Counted from the first letter of the stretch, positions 36,990 to 46,030 are shown. The stretch: 64,000 nt of DNA from Paraburkholderia ferrariae NBRC 106233 (GCF_000685035.1 NZ_BAYB01000008.1:248001-312000); one strand, 5' to 3'. Made by a program: numbers and translations. Notes: a model not told the origin generated them from the letters alone.

Positions 36990-37766
36990 TCAGGACGCCT
37001 TGCGCCACTGCGGCGCCCACGCGCTCTCGGTGAGCGTGGAGACGAACTGCGCGGTTTCCGGCTCGCGCGGCCGCATGAACACGTCCTGCGCACTGCCCGC
37101 TTCCACCACGCGGCCGCCGCGCAGAAACACCACGTGGTGCGCAACCGAGGCGGCGAGGCGCAGATCGTGCGTTGCCATCAGCATCGTCATGCCTTCGTCC
37201 GCCAGCTTGCGCAGCGTCTCCACGACTTCGCCGGCCAGGCCCGGATCGAGCGCCGAAGTGGGCTCGTCGCACAGCAGCACCTCGGGCGAAGGCGCCAGTG
37301 CGCGCGCAATCGCCACGCGCTGCTGCTGTCCGCCCGACAACGTGGCGGGCCACGCATCGGCCTTGTGCGCAATGCCCACCTTCTCCAGCAGCGAGAGTGC
37401 GCGCGTGCGGGCGCGGGCCGCGTCCCACTTCTGCACCGTCACGAGCCCTTCCATCACGTTCTGGACCGCCGTGAGATGCGGAAAGAGCTGGAAATTCTGA
37501 AACACCATGCCGCTGTGGCGGCGGATCGAGAAAATATCCTGGGTCGAGAGTGTGTACCCGGGTGCGAACGCGAGCCGCGCGTCGCCCACGGCAAGTAAGC
37601 CGGCGTCCGGTATTTCGAGCAGGTTCACACAGCGCAGCAGCGTGCTCTTGCCGCTGCCCGATGGACCGATCACGGCCGTGACGCTGCCGCGCGCGAGCGA
37701 CAGATTCACGTCCGCCAGCACGCGGTGGCCCTGAAAGTGCTTCTCGATGTGTTCGAGCTGGATCAT
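36990..37766 (-). CDS. Amino-acid (cystine-type) ABC transporter ATP-binding protein
   Basis: A 258-aa polar-amino-acid ABC ATPase. Walker A is GPSGSGKST near residue 33, the signature is LSGGQQQR, and Walker B is EVLLCDEPTSALDP, followed by MATHDLRLA (switch His). It energises import with the permease, whose stop its ATG overlaps by 4 bp, and with the binding protein upstream. The set is closest to cystine/glutamine-type systems. Position beside cysteine dioxygenase and rhodanese genes favours cystine or another sulfur amino acid. Confidence 0.92.
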   Translation of the reverse strand: MIQLEHIEKHFQGHRVLADVNLSLARGSVTAVIGPSGSGKSTLLRCVNLLEIPDAGLLAVGDARLAFAPGYTLSTQDIFSIRRHSGMVFQNFQLFPHLTAVQNVMEGLVTVQKWDAARARTRALSLLEKVGIAHKADAWPATLSGGQQQRVAIARALAPSPEVLLCDEPTSALDPGLAGEVVETLRKLADEGMTMLMATHDLRLAASVAHHVVFLRGGRVVEAGSAQDVFMRPREPETAQFVSTLTESAWAPQWRKAS

Positions 37767-38443
37767 GCGCGGGCCGCCTCGAAGCGTGCGTGCCGGCCAA
37801 AACGCTCTTCAAGGCGCCCTTGAGCCGCGGACAGCACCGAGCTGAACAGAAGGTAAATCAATGCGGCCTCGGTATAGAGAATCAGCGGCTCGTAGGTCAC
37901 GGCCGCAATACGCTGCGCCGCCTGGAAAATCTCGGGCACGGTAAGCACGGCGGCAAGCGACGTGTCCTTGACGAGCGAGATGAACGAATTCGAAAGCGCC
38001 GGCAGCGCCACGCGCACGGCCTGCGGCAGAATCACGCGGCGCAGCGCCTGCGCGCGCGTCATGTTGATCGAGTAAGCGGCCTCCCACTGCCCCTTGGGAA
38101 TCGATTCGATCACGCCACGCACGACTTCGGCGTTATACGCGCCCACATTGAGCGAAAATCCGATGATGGCCGCCGTCAACGGGTCGAGCACGATGCCGAT
38201 ATTCGGGAGTCCGTAGAAAATGACGAAGAGCTGCACCAGCAGCGGCGAGCCGCGAAAGAGCCAGATATAAAAGCGTATCGCGCGGGCCGCCGCCGGCGGC
38301 CCGAAAAGACGCAGCAACGCAGCGAAGAACGCGACCGTCACGCCTATCGCAAACGAAGCCAGCGTGAGCGGCACCGTAAAAACCAGCCCCGCGTACAGCA
38401 GGGGCCAAAGCGATTGCGCCATCAGATGCAGCCACGCCGGCAT
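37763..38443 (-). CDS. Amino-acid ABC transporter permease
   Basis: A 226-aa permease of the HisM/GlnP type. Visible features are WLFRGSPLLVQLFVIFYGLP, SLNVGAYNAEVVRGVIESIP and GQWEAAYSINMTRAQALRRV, the EAA loop region that contacts the ATPase, then ALSNSFISLVKDTSLAAVLT. Five or so membrane helices. It overlaps the ATPase gene by 4 bp and follows the binding-protein gene by 18 bp. Confidence 0.92.
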   Translation of the reverse strand: MPAWLHLMAQSLWPLLYAGLVFTVPLTLASFAIGVTVAFFAALLRLFGPPAAARAIRFYIWLFRGSPLLVQLFVIFYGLPNIGIVLDPLTAAIIGFSLNVGAYNAEVVRGVIESIPKGQWEAAYSINMTRAQALRRVILPQAVRVALPALSNSFISLVKDTSLAAVLTVPEIFQAAQRIAAVTYEPLILYTEAALIYLLFSSVLSAAQGRLEERFGRHARFEAARA

Positions 38444-38461
38444 GTGCAGGTCCCGCCCAGG

Positions 38462-39241
38462 TTATTGCGAAATGTCTTTGCCGAAGTACTTCTGCGAAAT
38501 CTTCGCATAAGTGCCGTCGGCCTTGATATCGGCCAGGGCCTTGTTGATCGCGGCCTGCAGGTCGGGGTTGCCCTTGCGGATCAGCACGCCCGACTGGTCG
38601 TCGTCGCTCGACGTATCGGTCGCCGCGATCTTGAGTTTCGCGTCCGGCTTGTGCTTCCTGAAGTCGAGGTACGAGAGTTCGTCGTTGACGGTGGCGTCTA
38701 CGCGGCCCGAGGTCAGCAGGTCGATCGACTCGTTGAAGCCCTGCACCGGCACCACGTCGGCGCCGTGCGCGGCGGCAAGCTTGCCGAAGTTGCTCGTCAG
38801 CGTATTGGCCGACTTCTTGCCCTTGAGGTCGTCGAAGGACTTGATCGTGGTGTTGTCCGAGCGGACGATCAGCACCGCGTGCGTCGAAATGTACGGCGTG
38901 GAGAAGTCGTACTTCACCTTGCGCGCGTCGGTAATCGACACTTCATTGACCACGGCGTCGTAACGGTTCACGTCCAGCCCCGCGATCAGGCCGTCCCATT
39001 TGCCCTCGACGAATTCCGGCTTCACGCCGAGGCGCTGGGCAATCGCCGTGGCGATGTCCACATCGAAGCCCGTGAGCTTGCCCGATTCGTCGTGGTAGGT
39101 GAACGGCGCGTAGGTGCCTTCGGTGCCCACGCGGAACACGCCGGCAGACTTGATCTGCGCGAGTTCGTCGGCCGCGAAGGCGCTCGTGGTGGCCGCGACC
39201 TGGAGCAGCGCGACGAGCAGAATGGAGCGAATGGATTTCAT
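38462..39241 (-). CDS. Cystine-type amino-acid ABC transporter substrate-binding protein
   Basis: A 259-aa periplasmic binding protein (SBP family 3). The signal peptide covers residues 1-24 (LLVALLQVAATTSAFAADEL). It is followed by FRVGTEGTYAPFTYHDESGK, LTGFDVDIATAIAQRLGV and VEGKWDGLIAGLDVNRYDAV, close to FliY/TcyA-type cystine-binding proteins. First gene of the three-gene importer operon. The 396-bp region upstream is shared with the divergent LLM monooxygenase gene, so joint sulfur control is likely. Confidence 0.92.
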   Translation of the reverse strand: MKSIRSILLVALLQVAATTSAFAADELAQIKSAGVFRVGTEGTYAPFTYHDESGKLTGFDVDIATAIAQRLGVKPEFVEGKWDGLIAGLDVNRYDAVVNEVSITDARKVKYDFSTPYISTHAVLIVRSDNTTIKSFDDLKGKKSANTLTSNFGKLAAAHGADVVPVQGFNESIDLLTSGRVDATVNDELSYLDFRKHKPDAKLKIAATDTSSDDDQSGVLIRKGNPDLQAAINKALADIKADGTYAKISQKYFGKDISQ

Positions 39242-39637
39242 GGTCGGGTCCCCGATTCGATTGAGTAGTCCAGCCGGCGGTCCGTAGGGACCATGCCAGA
39301 GTTCACGCATTCTACTGACGCGCGTTTGGCGGCCAACCATCGAGTTCCGGTATCGATATGAGCGGCGGGAATTTGCAGGCGGCGGGGCGACTGGAGGTCA
39401 GGAATTCTGTCTTAACGTCATTAACTACGTCTCAACAGACGTCATTGCTTATGGCAGCCACTCCGCTTTCAAAGCGCCTTCACGCCGGCCCAGACCATGC
39501 TCATGTAGAATATTTATCTGCATTTAATATTTAAACTGCGCATGGACCGGTGCTAGTCTTTTTCGAGTCCGTTGCGCCGCCGGGCGGCGCCCTCTTCGTT
39601 TTTGTCGGCGGCCTTCGCCGCCCTCCAGGGAGCCAGC
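39242..39637. promoter_or_regulatory. Shared promoter region of the ABC importer and LLM monooxygenase operons
   Basis: 396 bp between divergent starts, with no gene. The central part around 39410-39450 holds an inverted repeat (listed separately) and two direct copies of ACGTCATT. At about 39505-39540 it becomes AT-rich (GAATATTTATCTGCATTTAA), the kind of sequence found in CysB-type activation regions and -10 elements. The presence of promoters is inferred from gene layout. Confidence 0.55.
39427..39442. promoter_or_regulatory. Inverted repeat in the sulfur-cluster promoter region
   Basis: ACGTCT and AGACGT form perfect arms around CAAC. ACGTCATT occurs both just before and just after, so the site may bind a dimeric regulator such as the CysB-like protein encoded at 43201-44112. 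The link to that protein is inference. Confidence 0.45.
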
Positions 39638-40714
39638 ATGAGCGTCGAATTCATCGGCATGATCCAGCAGCGCAAGGTTTCGGAAATTCATTCTCCGCAG
39701 GGCCCCGCAATCGACGTCGATTACGTGCGCAGCTTCGCGCAGGCCCACGAGCGCGCGGGCTTCGACCGCATTCTCGTGCCGCACGGCTCGGTCAGCCCGG
39801 ACGCCACGCTCACGATCGCCTACGCCGCCAGCGTCACCTCGCGCGTGCATTTCATGCTGGCCCATCGCCCGGGTTTCGTCGCACCCACGCTGGCCGCCCG
39901 CCAGATCGCCACGCTCGACCACTTTTCGGGCGGCCGCCTTGCCGTGCACTTCATCTCGGGCGGCAGCGACACCGACCAGCGCCGCGACGGCGACTTCCTG
40001 AGCCACGACGAGCGCTACGCGCGCACCGACGAATATCTGACGATCCTCAAGCGCATCTGGACCGAAAGCAAGCCGTTCGATCACGATGGCCGCTTCTATC
40101 GCTTCGAGCAGGGCTATTCCGAAGTCAAACCGCGCCAGCAGCCGCACGTGCCGATCTACTTCGGCGGTGCCTCCGAGGCCGCGCTCGCGGTGGCGGGCAA
40201 GCATGCGGACGTGTACGCGCTGTGGGGCGAATCGAAGCAGCAGGTGGCAGACCTGATCGGCCGGGTGCACGCCGAGGCGGCCAAACATGGGCGCAACGTC
40301 CGTTTTTCGGTGTCGTTCCGCCCCATCCTCGCCGATACCGAAAAAGCGGCGTGGGAACGCGCCGAACACATACTCGAAGAAACGCGCCGGCTGCGCGCCG
40401 AACAGGGGATCGACAAAGGCGGCCCGCTGCAAAGCGAAGGCGCGCGGCGCCTGCTTGCCGCCGCCGGTGACGGCGTGCGCGCCGACGAGCGCCTCTGGAC
40501 CGCCGTCGCGAAGGAGATTGGCGGACGCTCGAACTCCACGGCACTCGTCGGCACGCCCGAGCAGGTTGCGCAGACCCTTTCGGAATACTATGCGATCGGT
40601 GTCACGACCTTCCTGATCCGAGGCTTCGATCCGTTCGAAGACGCCGTGGATTACGGGCGCGTACTGATTCCCGCTACGCGCGAATTGACCTCCCGCGTGC
40701 GCGCCGCTGCGTGA
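39638..40714 (+). CDS. LLM-class flavin-dependent monooxygenase (alkanesulfonate monooxygenase-like)
   Basis: A 358-aa bacterial luciferase-like protein of the SsuD branch. It has PHGSVSPDATLTIAYAASVT, RVHFMLAHRPGFVAPTLAAR, the FMN-site segment VHFISGGSDTDQRRDGDFLS, and PHVPIYFGGASEAALAVAGK; SsuD enzymes are ~380 aa. It should use FMNH2 and O2 to cleave a C-S or similar bond, releasing sulfite. The ATG at 39638 has AGGGAG upstream. First gene of a probable operon with a small protein, cysteine dioxygenase and the rhodanese protein; no flavin reductase is adjacent. Confidence 0.88.
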   Translation: MSVEFIGMIQQRKVSEIHSPQGPAIDVDYVRSFAQAHERAGFDRILVPHGSVSPDATLTIAYAASVTSRVHFMLAHRPGFVAPTLAARQIATLDHFSGGRLAVHFISGGSDTDQRRDGDFLSHDERYARTDEYLTILKRIWTESKPFDHDGRFYRFEQGYSEVKPRQQPHVPIYFGGASEAALAVAGKHADVYALWGESKQQVADLIGRVHAEAAKHGRNVRFSVSFRPILADTEKAAWERAEHILEETRRLRAEQGIDKGGPLQSEGARRLLAAAGDGVRADERLWTAVAKEIGGRSNSTALVGTPEQVAQTLSEYYAIGVTTFLIRGFDPFEDAVDYGRVLIPATRELTSRVRAAA

Positions 40715-40748
40715 CGCGTCATTCTTCCACGCTCCGGCCACCCGCACC

Positions 40749-40937
40749 ATGAGCTCAGTCCTCCTTTCCGGCGCGGCCGCCGACTTCCGGCACGCACCCA
40801 TCCGCAAGTTCTGGTTCGACGACGAAGCGGCGCCCGCGCGCAGCGTTGCCGAAGAACGCCTGCACCGCCAGGCGCGCCTCGCGTTCGAAAGTCTCTATGC
40901 GGGCCTTGTTACACGCGAACCGGAGCTGCTCAACTGA
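40749..40937 (+). CDS. Small conserved-looking protein in the sulfur operon, 62 aa
   Basis: A 62-aa protein (HAPIRKFWFDDEAAPARSVA, then EERLHRQARLAFESLYAGLV). Its stop overlaps the start of the cysteine dioxygenase gene (TGATG), and it sits 34 bp after the monooxygenase stop, so it is almost certainly translated with them. I recognise no family; a helper or binding role is possible but unsupported. Confidence 0.6.
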   Translation: MSSVLLSGAAADFRHAPIRKFWFDDEAAPARSVAEERLHRQARLAFESLYAGLVTREPELLN

Positions 40938-41533
40938 TGGCCCTGCACAAACTCCGCCGCTTCGTCGGCACGATTGCGGAACTCGTGGACAAAGCGCCGC
41001 CCGAACGCGAACTAATCGAGCACGGCCTCGCCGTCCTGCGCGAACTGGTACGCGAAGACGACTGGCTGCCCGACGCGTTCGCCGTGCCTTCGCACGAGCA
41101 CTATCAGCAGTACCTGCTGCATGCGGACGCACGCCAGCGTTTCTCGGTGGTGAGCTTCGTGTGGGGGCCGGGGCAGCAAACGCCGGTGCATGATCATACG
41201 GTCTGGGGCCTCATTGGCGTGCTGCGCGGCGCCGAATATACGCAACCGTATGCACGCGACGCCAGCGGCGTACTTCATGCGCACGGGCCCGAGATCCTGC
41301 TGGCGCGCGGCGCCGTCGAGGCGGTCTCGCCCACCATCGGCGACATCCACCGCGTGCGCAATGCGTACGACGACCGTGCCTCCATCAGCATCCATGTGTA
41401 TGGGGCCAACATCGGTGCGGTACGCCGCTCGACCTGGCAGGCCGATGGGCACACGAAGCCCTTTATCTCCGGCTACTCGAACACCGTCCTCCCCAATCTC
41501 TGGGATCTCAGCAAGGAATCCGCCGTCTCATGA
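40937..41533 (+). CDS. Cysteine dioxygenase-family thiol dioxygenase
   Basis: A 198-aa cupin-fold thiol dioxygenase. The Fe2+-binding triad is His85 and His87 in PVHDHTVWG and His138 in GDIHRV. The SIHVYGANIG segment carries the conserved His and Tyr-type active-site residues. It oxidises cysteine, 3-mercaptopropionate or a related thiol to the sulfinate. It is translationally coupled at both ends (TGATG with the 62-aa gene, ATGA with the rhodanese gene). The substrate cannot be fixed from sequence alone. Confidence 0.9.
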   Translation: MALHKLRRFVGTIAELVDKAPPERELIEHGLAVLRELVREDDWLPDAFAVPSHEHYQQYLLHADARQRFSVVSFVWGPGQQTPVHDHTVWGLIGVLRGAEYTQPYARDASGVLHAHGPEILLARGAVEAVSPTIGDIHRVRNAYDDRASISIHVYGANIGAVRRSTWQADGHTKPFISGYSNTVLPNLWDLSKESAVS

Positions 41534-43140
41534 AGTCATTCCCCACGCGCACGTATGCGGAAGTCCGCGATGCCCTGCTCGCCCGCCGAGAAATCGCACT
41601 GCTCGACGTGCGCGAAGAAGATCCGCACGCGCAAAGCCATCCGCTCTTCGCCGCGAACCTGCCGCTCGCGAAACTCGAACTCGAAGCCTGGACCCGGCTG
41701 CCGCGGCGCAGCGTGCCGATCGTGCTGCTCGACAACGGCGAAGGCTTCGCGCAGCGCGCAGCGGAAAAACTCGACGCGCTCGGCTACGCCAACATCGCGC
41801 TGCTCGAAGACGGCCTCGCAGGCTGGATCCGCGCGGGCGGCGAGATCTTTCGCGACGTGAACGTGCCGAGCAAGGCCTTCGGCGAGTTCGTGGAATCACA
41901 GCGCCACACGCCCTCGCTTTCCGCCGAAGCAGTGGACGCACTGCTCGCAAGCGGCGAGCCTGCAGTCGTGCTCGATGCGCGCCGCTTCGACGAATACCAG
42001 ACCATGAACATTCCGGGCAGCATCAGCGTGCCGGGCGCGGAACTCGTGCTGCGCGCCCGGGCGCTGGCGCCCGATCCCGCGACGCGCGTGATCGTGAACT
42101 GTGCGGGGCGCACGCGCAGCATCATCGGCACGCAGTCGCTCGTCAACGCCGGCCTGCCGAACCCCGTGGCCGCACTGCGCAATGGCACGATAGGCTGGAC
42201 GCTCGCGGGCCAGACACTCGAACACGGCAGCACACGGCAGTTCGACCCGCAGGCAGGCAGAGACGCAACCACGCTCGCGCCGTCGCGCGAGGCCGCCCGC
42301 ACGCTTGCCGACCGCGCAGGCGTAGGCCGCACGACGCTCGACGACGCCGCGCGCTGGGCCAGCGATGCGACGCGCACCACCTATCGCTTCGACGTGCGTA
42401 CGCCAGCCGAATACGAAGCCGCCCATGCACCGGGTTTTCGGGGCGCCCCGGGCGGGCAACTTGTTCAGGAAACCGAAATGTTTGCACCGGTGCGCGGCGC
42501 GCGCGTGGCGCTCTTCGACGACGACGGCGTGCGCGCGAACATGACCGCGTCATGGCTCGCGCAAATGAACGTGGACGTGTACGTGGTGGACGAGACACGC
42601 ACCGGCGACCTGAGCGAACGCGGCCCGTGGCAGGCGCCGCGGCCGGACGTCCCATCATCCATCGATTCGATCACACCTGAAGCGCTCGCCGCACGTCTTG
42701 CGCAAGCGGACCACGGCACCGTGATTCTCGACTTCACGTCGAGCGCCAGTCACGTGAAGGCGCACATCCCGGGCGCCTGGTGGACGTTGCGCTCGCACGT
42801 CGCGCCCCGCTTTGGTGACCTGCGCGCGTTGCCCGACGCGAAGCGCTATGTGGCCGTGTGCATGACCAATGCGCTCGCGCCGTATGCCGCGCCCGAGGTT
42901 GCCGCGCTCACCGGCAAGCCGGTCGAAGTCCTGGAAGGCGGCACGGCGGCGTGGATCCGCGCCGGACTGCCCGTCGAAAGTGGTGACGCGCGGCTCGCTT
43001 CGCCGCGTATCGATCGCTACCAGCGCCCTTACGAAGGCACCGACAACGCGCGCGAAGCCATGAACGCGTACCTGGAATGGGAGTATGGTCTGGTCGAACA
43101 ACTGGAGCGCGACGGCACGCACGGCTTCTTCGTGATCTGA
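41530..43140 (+). CDS. Four-domain rhodanese-related sulfurtransferase
   Basis: A 536-aa protein with four tandem rhodanese domains (about 5-108, 125-230, 262-356 and 378-475). Only domains 2 and 4 have the active-site Cys: Cys191 in VIVNCAGRTR and Cys444 in VAVCMTNAL. Domains 1 and 3 have Asp at the equivalent position (Asp68 in VLLDNGEG, Asp330 in ALFDDDG). The alternating active/inactive pattern suggests a duplicated two-domain enzyme. It probably moves sulfane sulfur produced during thiol breakdown to an acceptor. Start overlaps the dioxygenase stop (ATGA). Confidence 0.92.
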   Translation: MKSFPTRTYAEVRDALLARREIALLDVREEDPHAQSHPLFAANLPLAKLELEAWTRLPRRSVPIVLLDNGEGFAQRAAEKLDALGYANIALLEDGLAGWIRAGGEIFRDVNVPSKAFGEFVESQRHTPSLSAEAVDALLASGEPAVVLDARRFDEYQTMNIPGSISVPGAELVLRARALAPDPATRVIVNCAGRTRSIIGTQSLVNAGLPNPVAALRNGTIGWTLAGQTLEHGSTRQFDPQAGRDATTLAPSREAARTLADRAGVGRTTLDDAARWASDATRTTYRFDVRTPAEYEAAHAPGFRGAPGGQLVQETEMFAPVRGARVALFDDDGVRANMTASWLAQMNVDVYVVDETRTGDLSERGPWQAPRPDVPSSIDSITPEALAARLAQADHGTVILDFTSSASHVKAHIPGAWWTLRSHVAPRFGDLRALPDAKRYVAVCMTNALAPYAAPEVAALTGKPVEVLEGGTAAWIRAGLPVESGDARLASPRIDRYQRPYEGTDNAREAMNAYLEWEYGLVEQLERDGTHGFFVI

Positions 43141-43200
43141 ACGCGGGACGGCCCGTGAGCTACCGGGCACGTGGCACGGAGCGCGAGGCCCCCTCCCCCC

Positions 43201-44112
43201 TCAAGCGGCGCGCGCAATCCTGGCGGCCTTGAAACTGCGGGCAATGCTCTGCGCGAGCACCGCCAGCGCCGACTCCATCTTGCCGATCGCGCGCGAACGC
43301 ACGATCCATACGGCAATTTCCGGCTTGAAGTCGCTCACCTGCACGATATCGAGCGAGTCCGCATGCGCGCTCGCCACGACGAGCGGCAGCGGCACGAGGC
43401 CGAGCCCCACGCCATCGGCCACGAAACCTAGCTGCAATTCGGCACCGAGCGTTTCGAGGTTCAGCTTGAGCACATGGCCTTGCGCCGCGAGCGCGTGCTG
43501 CAAGCCCGCGCGAAAGCCGCAACCGTCCGGATTGAGCACCCAGCCGAACGACTGGCATTCGGCAAGCGTATGCGCGCGCCGCTTGAGCAAACCCTTTTGG
43601 GCCACCACGGCCAGCTTGAGCGAGCCGAGCGACTCGCCCGCGAGCGTTTCGGGCAGCGCGCGGTTGGCCGGCAGCAGCACTACGGCGGCGTCGAGTTCGC
43701 CGTCCTCCGCCTTCTGCAGAAGCGGCGCACCCCAGCCCGTCGAAACACGCGCCTGCAATTCCGGGTGCGCATGACGAAGCGCCTGCAGGGCATCGAGCAT
43801 GGCCATGTCCGCCACCGTCTGCGCCACGCCCAGGCGCAATACGCCCGCAAGCGGCGCGCCGTCGTTCACCAGTTGCCGCAGCACCTCGATCTCGCGCACG
43901 ATCGCGCGGCACTGGTCGTACACCACGCGGCCCATCGGTGTCGTGCGCAGCGGCTTGGTGTTGCGGTCGAGCAGTTCCACGCCCAGCGCCTCCTCGAAGT
44001 TCTGGATGCGGCGCGTGACAGCCGGCTGGGTCAGGTCGAGCCGGTCCGCCGCCTGGCTGAGCGACTCGCTGCGCACGACGGCGACAAAGGCTTCGATCTC
44101 GTCGAGTTTCAT
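43201..44112 (-). CDS. LysR-family regulator of the sulfur cluster (probable)
   Basis: A 303-aa LysR protein (MKLDEIEAFVAVVRSESLSQ, then ADRLDLTQPAVTRRIQNFEE as helix-turn-helix; effector domain from ~90). It sits between the rhodanese operon and the divergent SsuA-like binding protein, with 283 bp to the latter. Because everything around it handles organosulfur compounds, it is the best candidate local regulator. Whether it senses O-acetylserine, a sulfonate or something else cannot be seen. Confidence 0.88.
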   Translation of the reverse strand: MKLDEIEAFVAVVRSESLSQAADRLDLTQPAVTRRIQNFEEALGVELLDRNTKPLRTTPMGRVVYDQCRAIVREIEVLRQLVNDGAPLAGVLRLGVAQTVADMAMLDALQALRHAHPELQARVSTGWGAPLLQKAEDGELDAAVVLLPANRALPETLAGESLGSLKLAVVAQKGLLKRRAHTLAECQSFGWVLNPDGCGFRAGLQHALAAQGHVLKLNLETLGAELQLGFVADGVGLGLVPLPLVVASAHADSLDIVQVSDFKPEIAVWIVRSRAIGKMESALAVLAQSIARSFKAARIARAA

Positions 44113-44336
44113 GAGGGGATGCGCTTTTGCTTGCAGACTGCCCGCAGGGGCAGCCCGATTCTCTGTTTGTGTGAATGCCGCGGCAGAAGCCGGCGGCGCG
44201 AATTCACCCTAGCTTAGCGCCGGAGCGGCCCTGCGCTCAAGCCCCTATGCATTTGCCGTGTGCATATTTACATAGAAGAACAATGCGTTTGCCTTATGGA
44301 GATCCGCTCCGTATCGTGTCCTCGTCGGGCAGCCCG

Positions 44337-44366
44337 TTTGCCTGTTTGTTTGCCTGTTTGTTTGCC
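44337..44366. repeat. TTTGCCTGTTTG tandem repeat upstream of the SsuA-like gene
   Basis: Two exact 12-bp units plus half a third unit, ending 29 bp before the ATG of the binding-protein gene. Located in the leader or promoter, so a change in copy number would alter spacing between promoter and ribosome site. Confidence 0.9.
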
Positions 44367-44395
44367 CATCACCCATTGCCGCCGAGGAACCACTA

Positions 44396-45325
44396 ATGCG
44401 CCGTACTTTCGCCCGCCTGCTGCTCGCACTCGCCGCCGCCCTGCCGTTCGCGGTCTGTGCGGCCACGCTCAAGGTAGGCGACCAGCAGTTCCAGACGCGC
44501 GGCATCCTCGAAGCCTCCGGCCAGTTGAAGGACGTGCCATACATGATCGAGTGGTTCAACTTCCCCGCAGCGCAACCGCTGGGCGAAGCGCTCAATGCGG
44601 GGGCCATCGACGTAGGCGGGCTGGGCGATGCGCCGCTCATCTTCGCCTACGCGGCGGGCGCGAAGATCCGGGCCGTGTCGGCCACGCGTTCGATACCGCT
44701 CGACCTGGCCGTCGTCGTGCCCGGCAATTCTCCGATCGGAAACGCCGCGGACCTCAAGGGCAAGCGCATTGCCACCACGCGCGGCTCGATCGGCCACTAC
44801 CTCGCCATCGCCACGCTGGAACGCGCCAACCTCAAGCAGGCCGATGTGACCTGGGCGTTCATGCAGCCCGCCGACGCGCGGGCCGCGCTTGCCTCGGGCA
44901 GCGTGGATGCGTGGTCCACCTGGGACCCGTACGTGGCGCTTTCCGAAGCGCGCGACCATTCGCGCAGCGTGGCGAACGGCATCGGCATTTCCTCGGGCCT
45001 GAGCTTCGAAGCCGCCACCGACGAAGCCATCCACGACAAACGCGCCGAACTCGCCGATTTCCTGCGCCGCGTGGCGGCGGGCCAGCGCTGGGCGCTCGCC
45101 CACCCCGACGAAGTGGCTGCAATCCAGTCGCGCGTGACGGGCCTGCCCGCAGACGTGCTGAAGACGGTCTATCAGCGCGCCCAGTTGCACCCCGTGCAGA
45201 TCGACAACGCCTTGATCGCGGAGCAGCAACGCACCGCCGACCTCTACCTGCGTGCCGATGTGATCAAGACGCACCTCGACGTCGCGCCGAGCTTCGACAA
45301 GCAGTTTTCGTCGAGTGCGCCCTAA
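44396..45325 (+). CDS. Sulfonate ABC transporter substrate-binding protein (SsuA-like)
   Basis: A 309-aa periplasmic binding protein. A signal peptide (LLALAAALPFAVCAATLKVG, cleavage about residue 22) is followed by YMIEWFNFPAAQPLGEALNA, IDVGGLGDAPLIFAYAAG, and later ASGSVDAWSTWDPYVALSEA, the pattern of SsuA/NitT/TauT-type sulfonate-binding proteins. No SsuB ATPase or SsuC permease gene follows, so it must use a transporter encoded elsewhere. GAGGAA precedes the ATG. It is divergent from the LysR gene. Confidence 0.9.
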   Translation: MRRTFARLLLALAAALPFAVCAATLKVGDQQFQTRGILEASGQLKDVPYMIEWFNFPAAQPLGEALNAGAIDVGGLGDAPLIFAYAAGAKIRAVSATRSIPLDLAVVVPGNSPIGNAADLKGKRIATTRGSIGHYLAIATLERANLKQADVTWAFMQPADARAALASGSVDAWSTWDPYVALSEARDHSRSVANGIGISSGLSFEAATDEAIHDKRAELADFLRRVAAGQRWALAHPDEVAAIQSRVTGLPADVLKTVYQRAQLHPVQIDNALIAEQQRTADLYLRADVIKTHLDVAPSFDKQFSSSAP

Positions 45326-45519
45326 CGCGCCGCGCGGGCCTGCTCTCGCTCACGGTGCCGCGCGCGGCACGCTGGGCCGCGCCGCGTTCGGCGCTTATGC
45401 AGCGGCGCACGCAGCCACTACCCCTGCGGATAGCGAACCATGTTGACGATTGGAATCAAGATTGACAGGACTCCGGCGTATTCTTAAAGTCGGCTCCGAT
45501 GACACCATGGAGCCCAGGA

Positions 45520-45993
45520 ATGGAACCGAAAACGGCAGGTCTCGTTGCAGCCCGCGCTCCGGCGCGCACGAAGCCTTCGAACTATCCGGAGCCCTTTGCC
45601 TCGCGCATGGCGGGACGCGAAAAGCGCCCGCTGGGCGATCCGTTCGGTCTCGGCCAGTTCGGCGTCAACCTGACGACGCTGCATCCTGGCGCCGTCTCGG
45701 CGCTGCATCACCGGCATAGTACGCAGGACGAATGGATCTACGTCGTTTCGGGCGAGGTCACGCTGCATCTGGGCACCGAAGCATCGGTGCTGCGCGCAGG
45801 GGATTGCGCGGGATTTCCTGCCGGCGGCGAGCCGCATCACCTCGAAAATCATGCGCGAGAGGATGCCGTCATTCTCGAAGTGGGCAGCCGCACTGCGGGC
45901 GATTCCGTCGCCTATCCCGCCGACGACCTCGTTGCTGCATTGCAGGCAGACGGTTCACGGGCCTTCGCGCACAAGGACGGCCGGCCGTATTGA
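45520..45993 (+). CDS. Cupin domain-containing protein
   Basis: A 157-aa single-domain cupin. The first metal motif is in GAVSALHHRHSTQDEWIYVV and the second in CAGFPAGGEPHHLENHARED. The protein start (MEPKTAGL) fits the family; an in-frame ATG at 45499 would add 7 residues. Members with this layout are often annotated as mannose-6-phosphate-isomerase-like but have no proven reaction. It lies between the sulfonate-binding and sulfite-exporter genes. Confidence 0.8.
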   Translation: MEPKTAGLVAARAPARTKPSNYPEPFASRMAGREKRPLGDPFGLGQFGVNLTTLHPGAVSALHHRHSTQDEWIYVVSGEVTLHLGTEASVLRAGDCAGFPAGGEPHHLENHAREDAVILEVGSRTAGDSVAYPADDLVAALQADGSRAFAHKDGRPY

Positions 45994-46030
45994 GCGGAAC
46001 GCCGCGGTGCCCGCGGTACCCGCCGTACCT

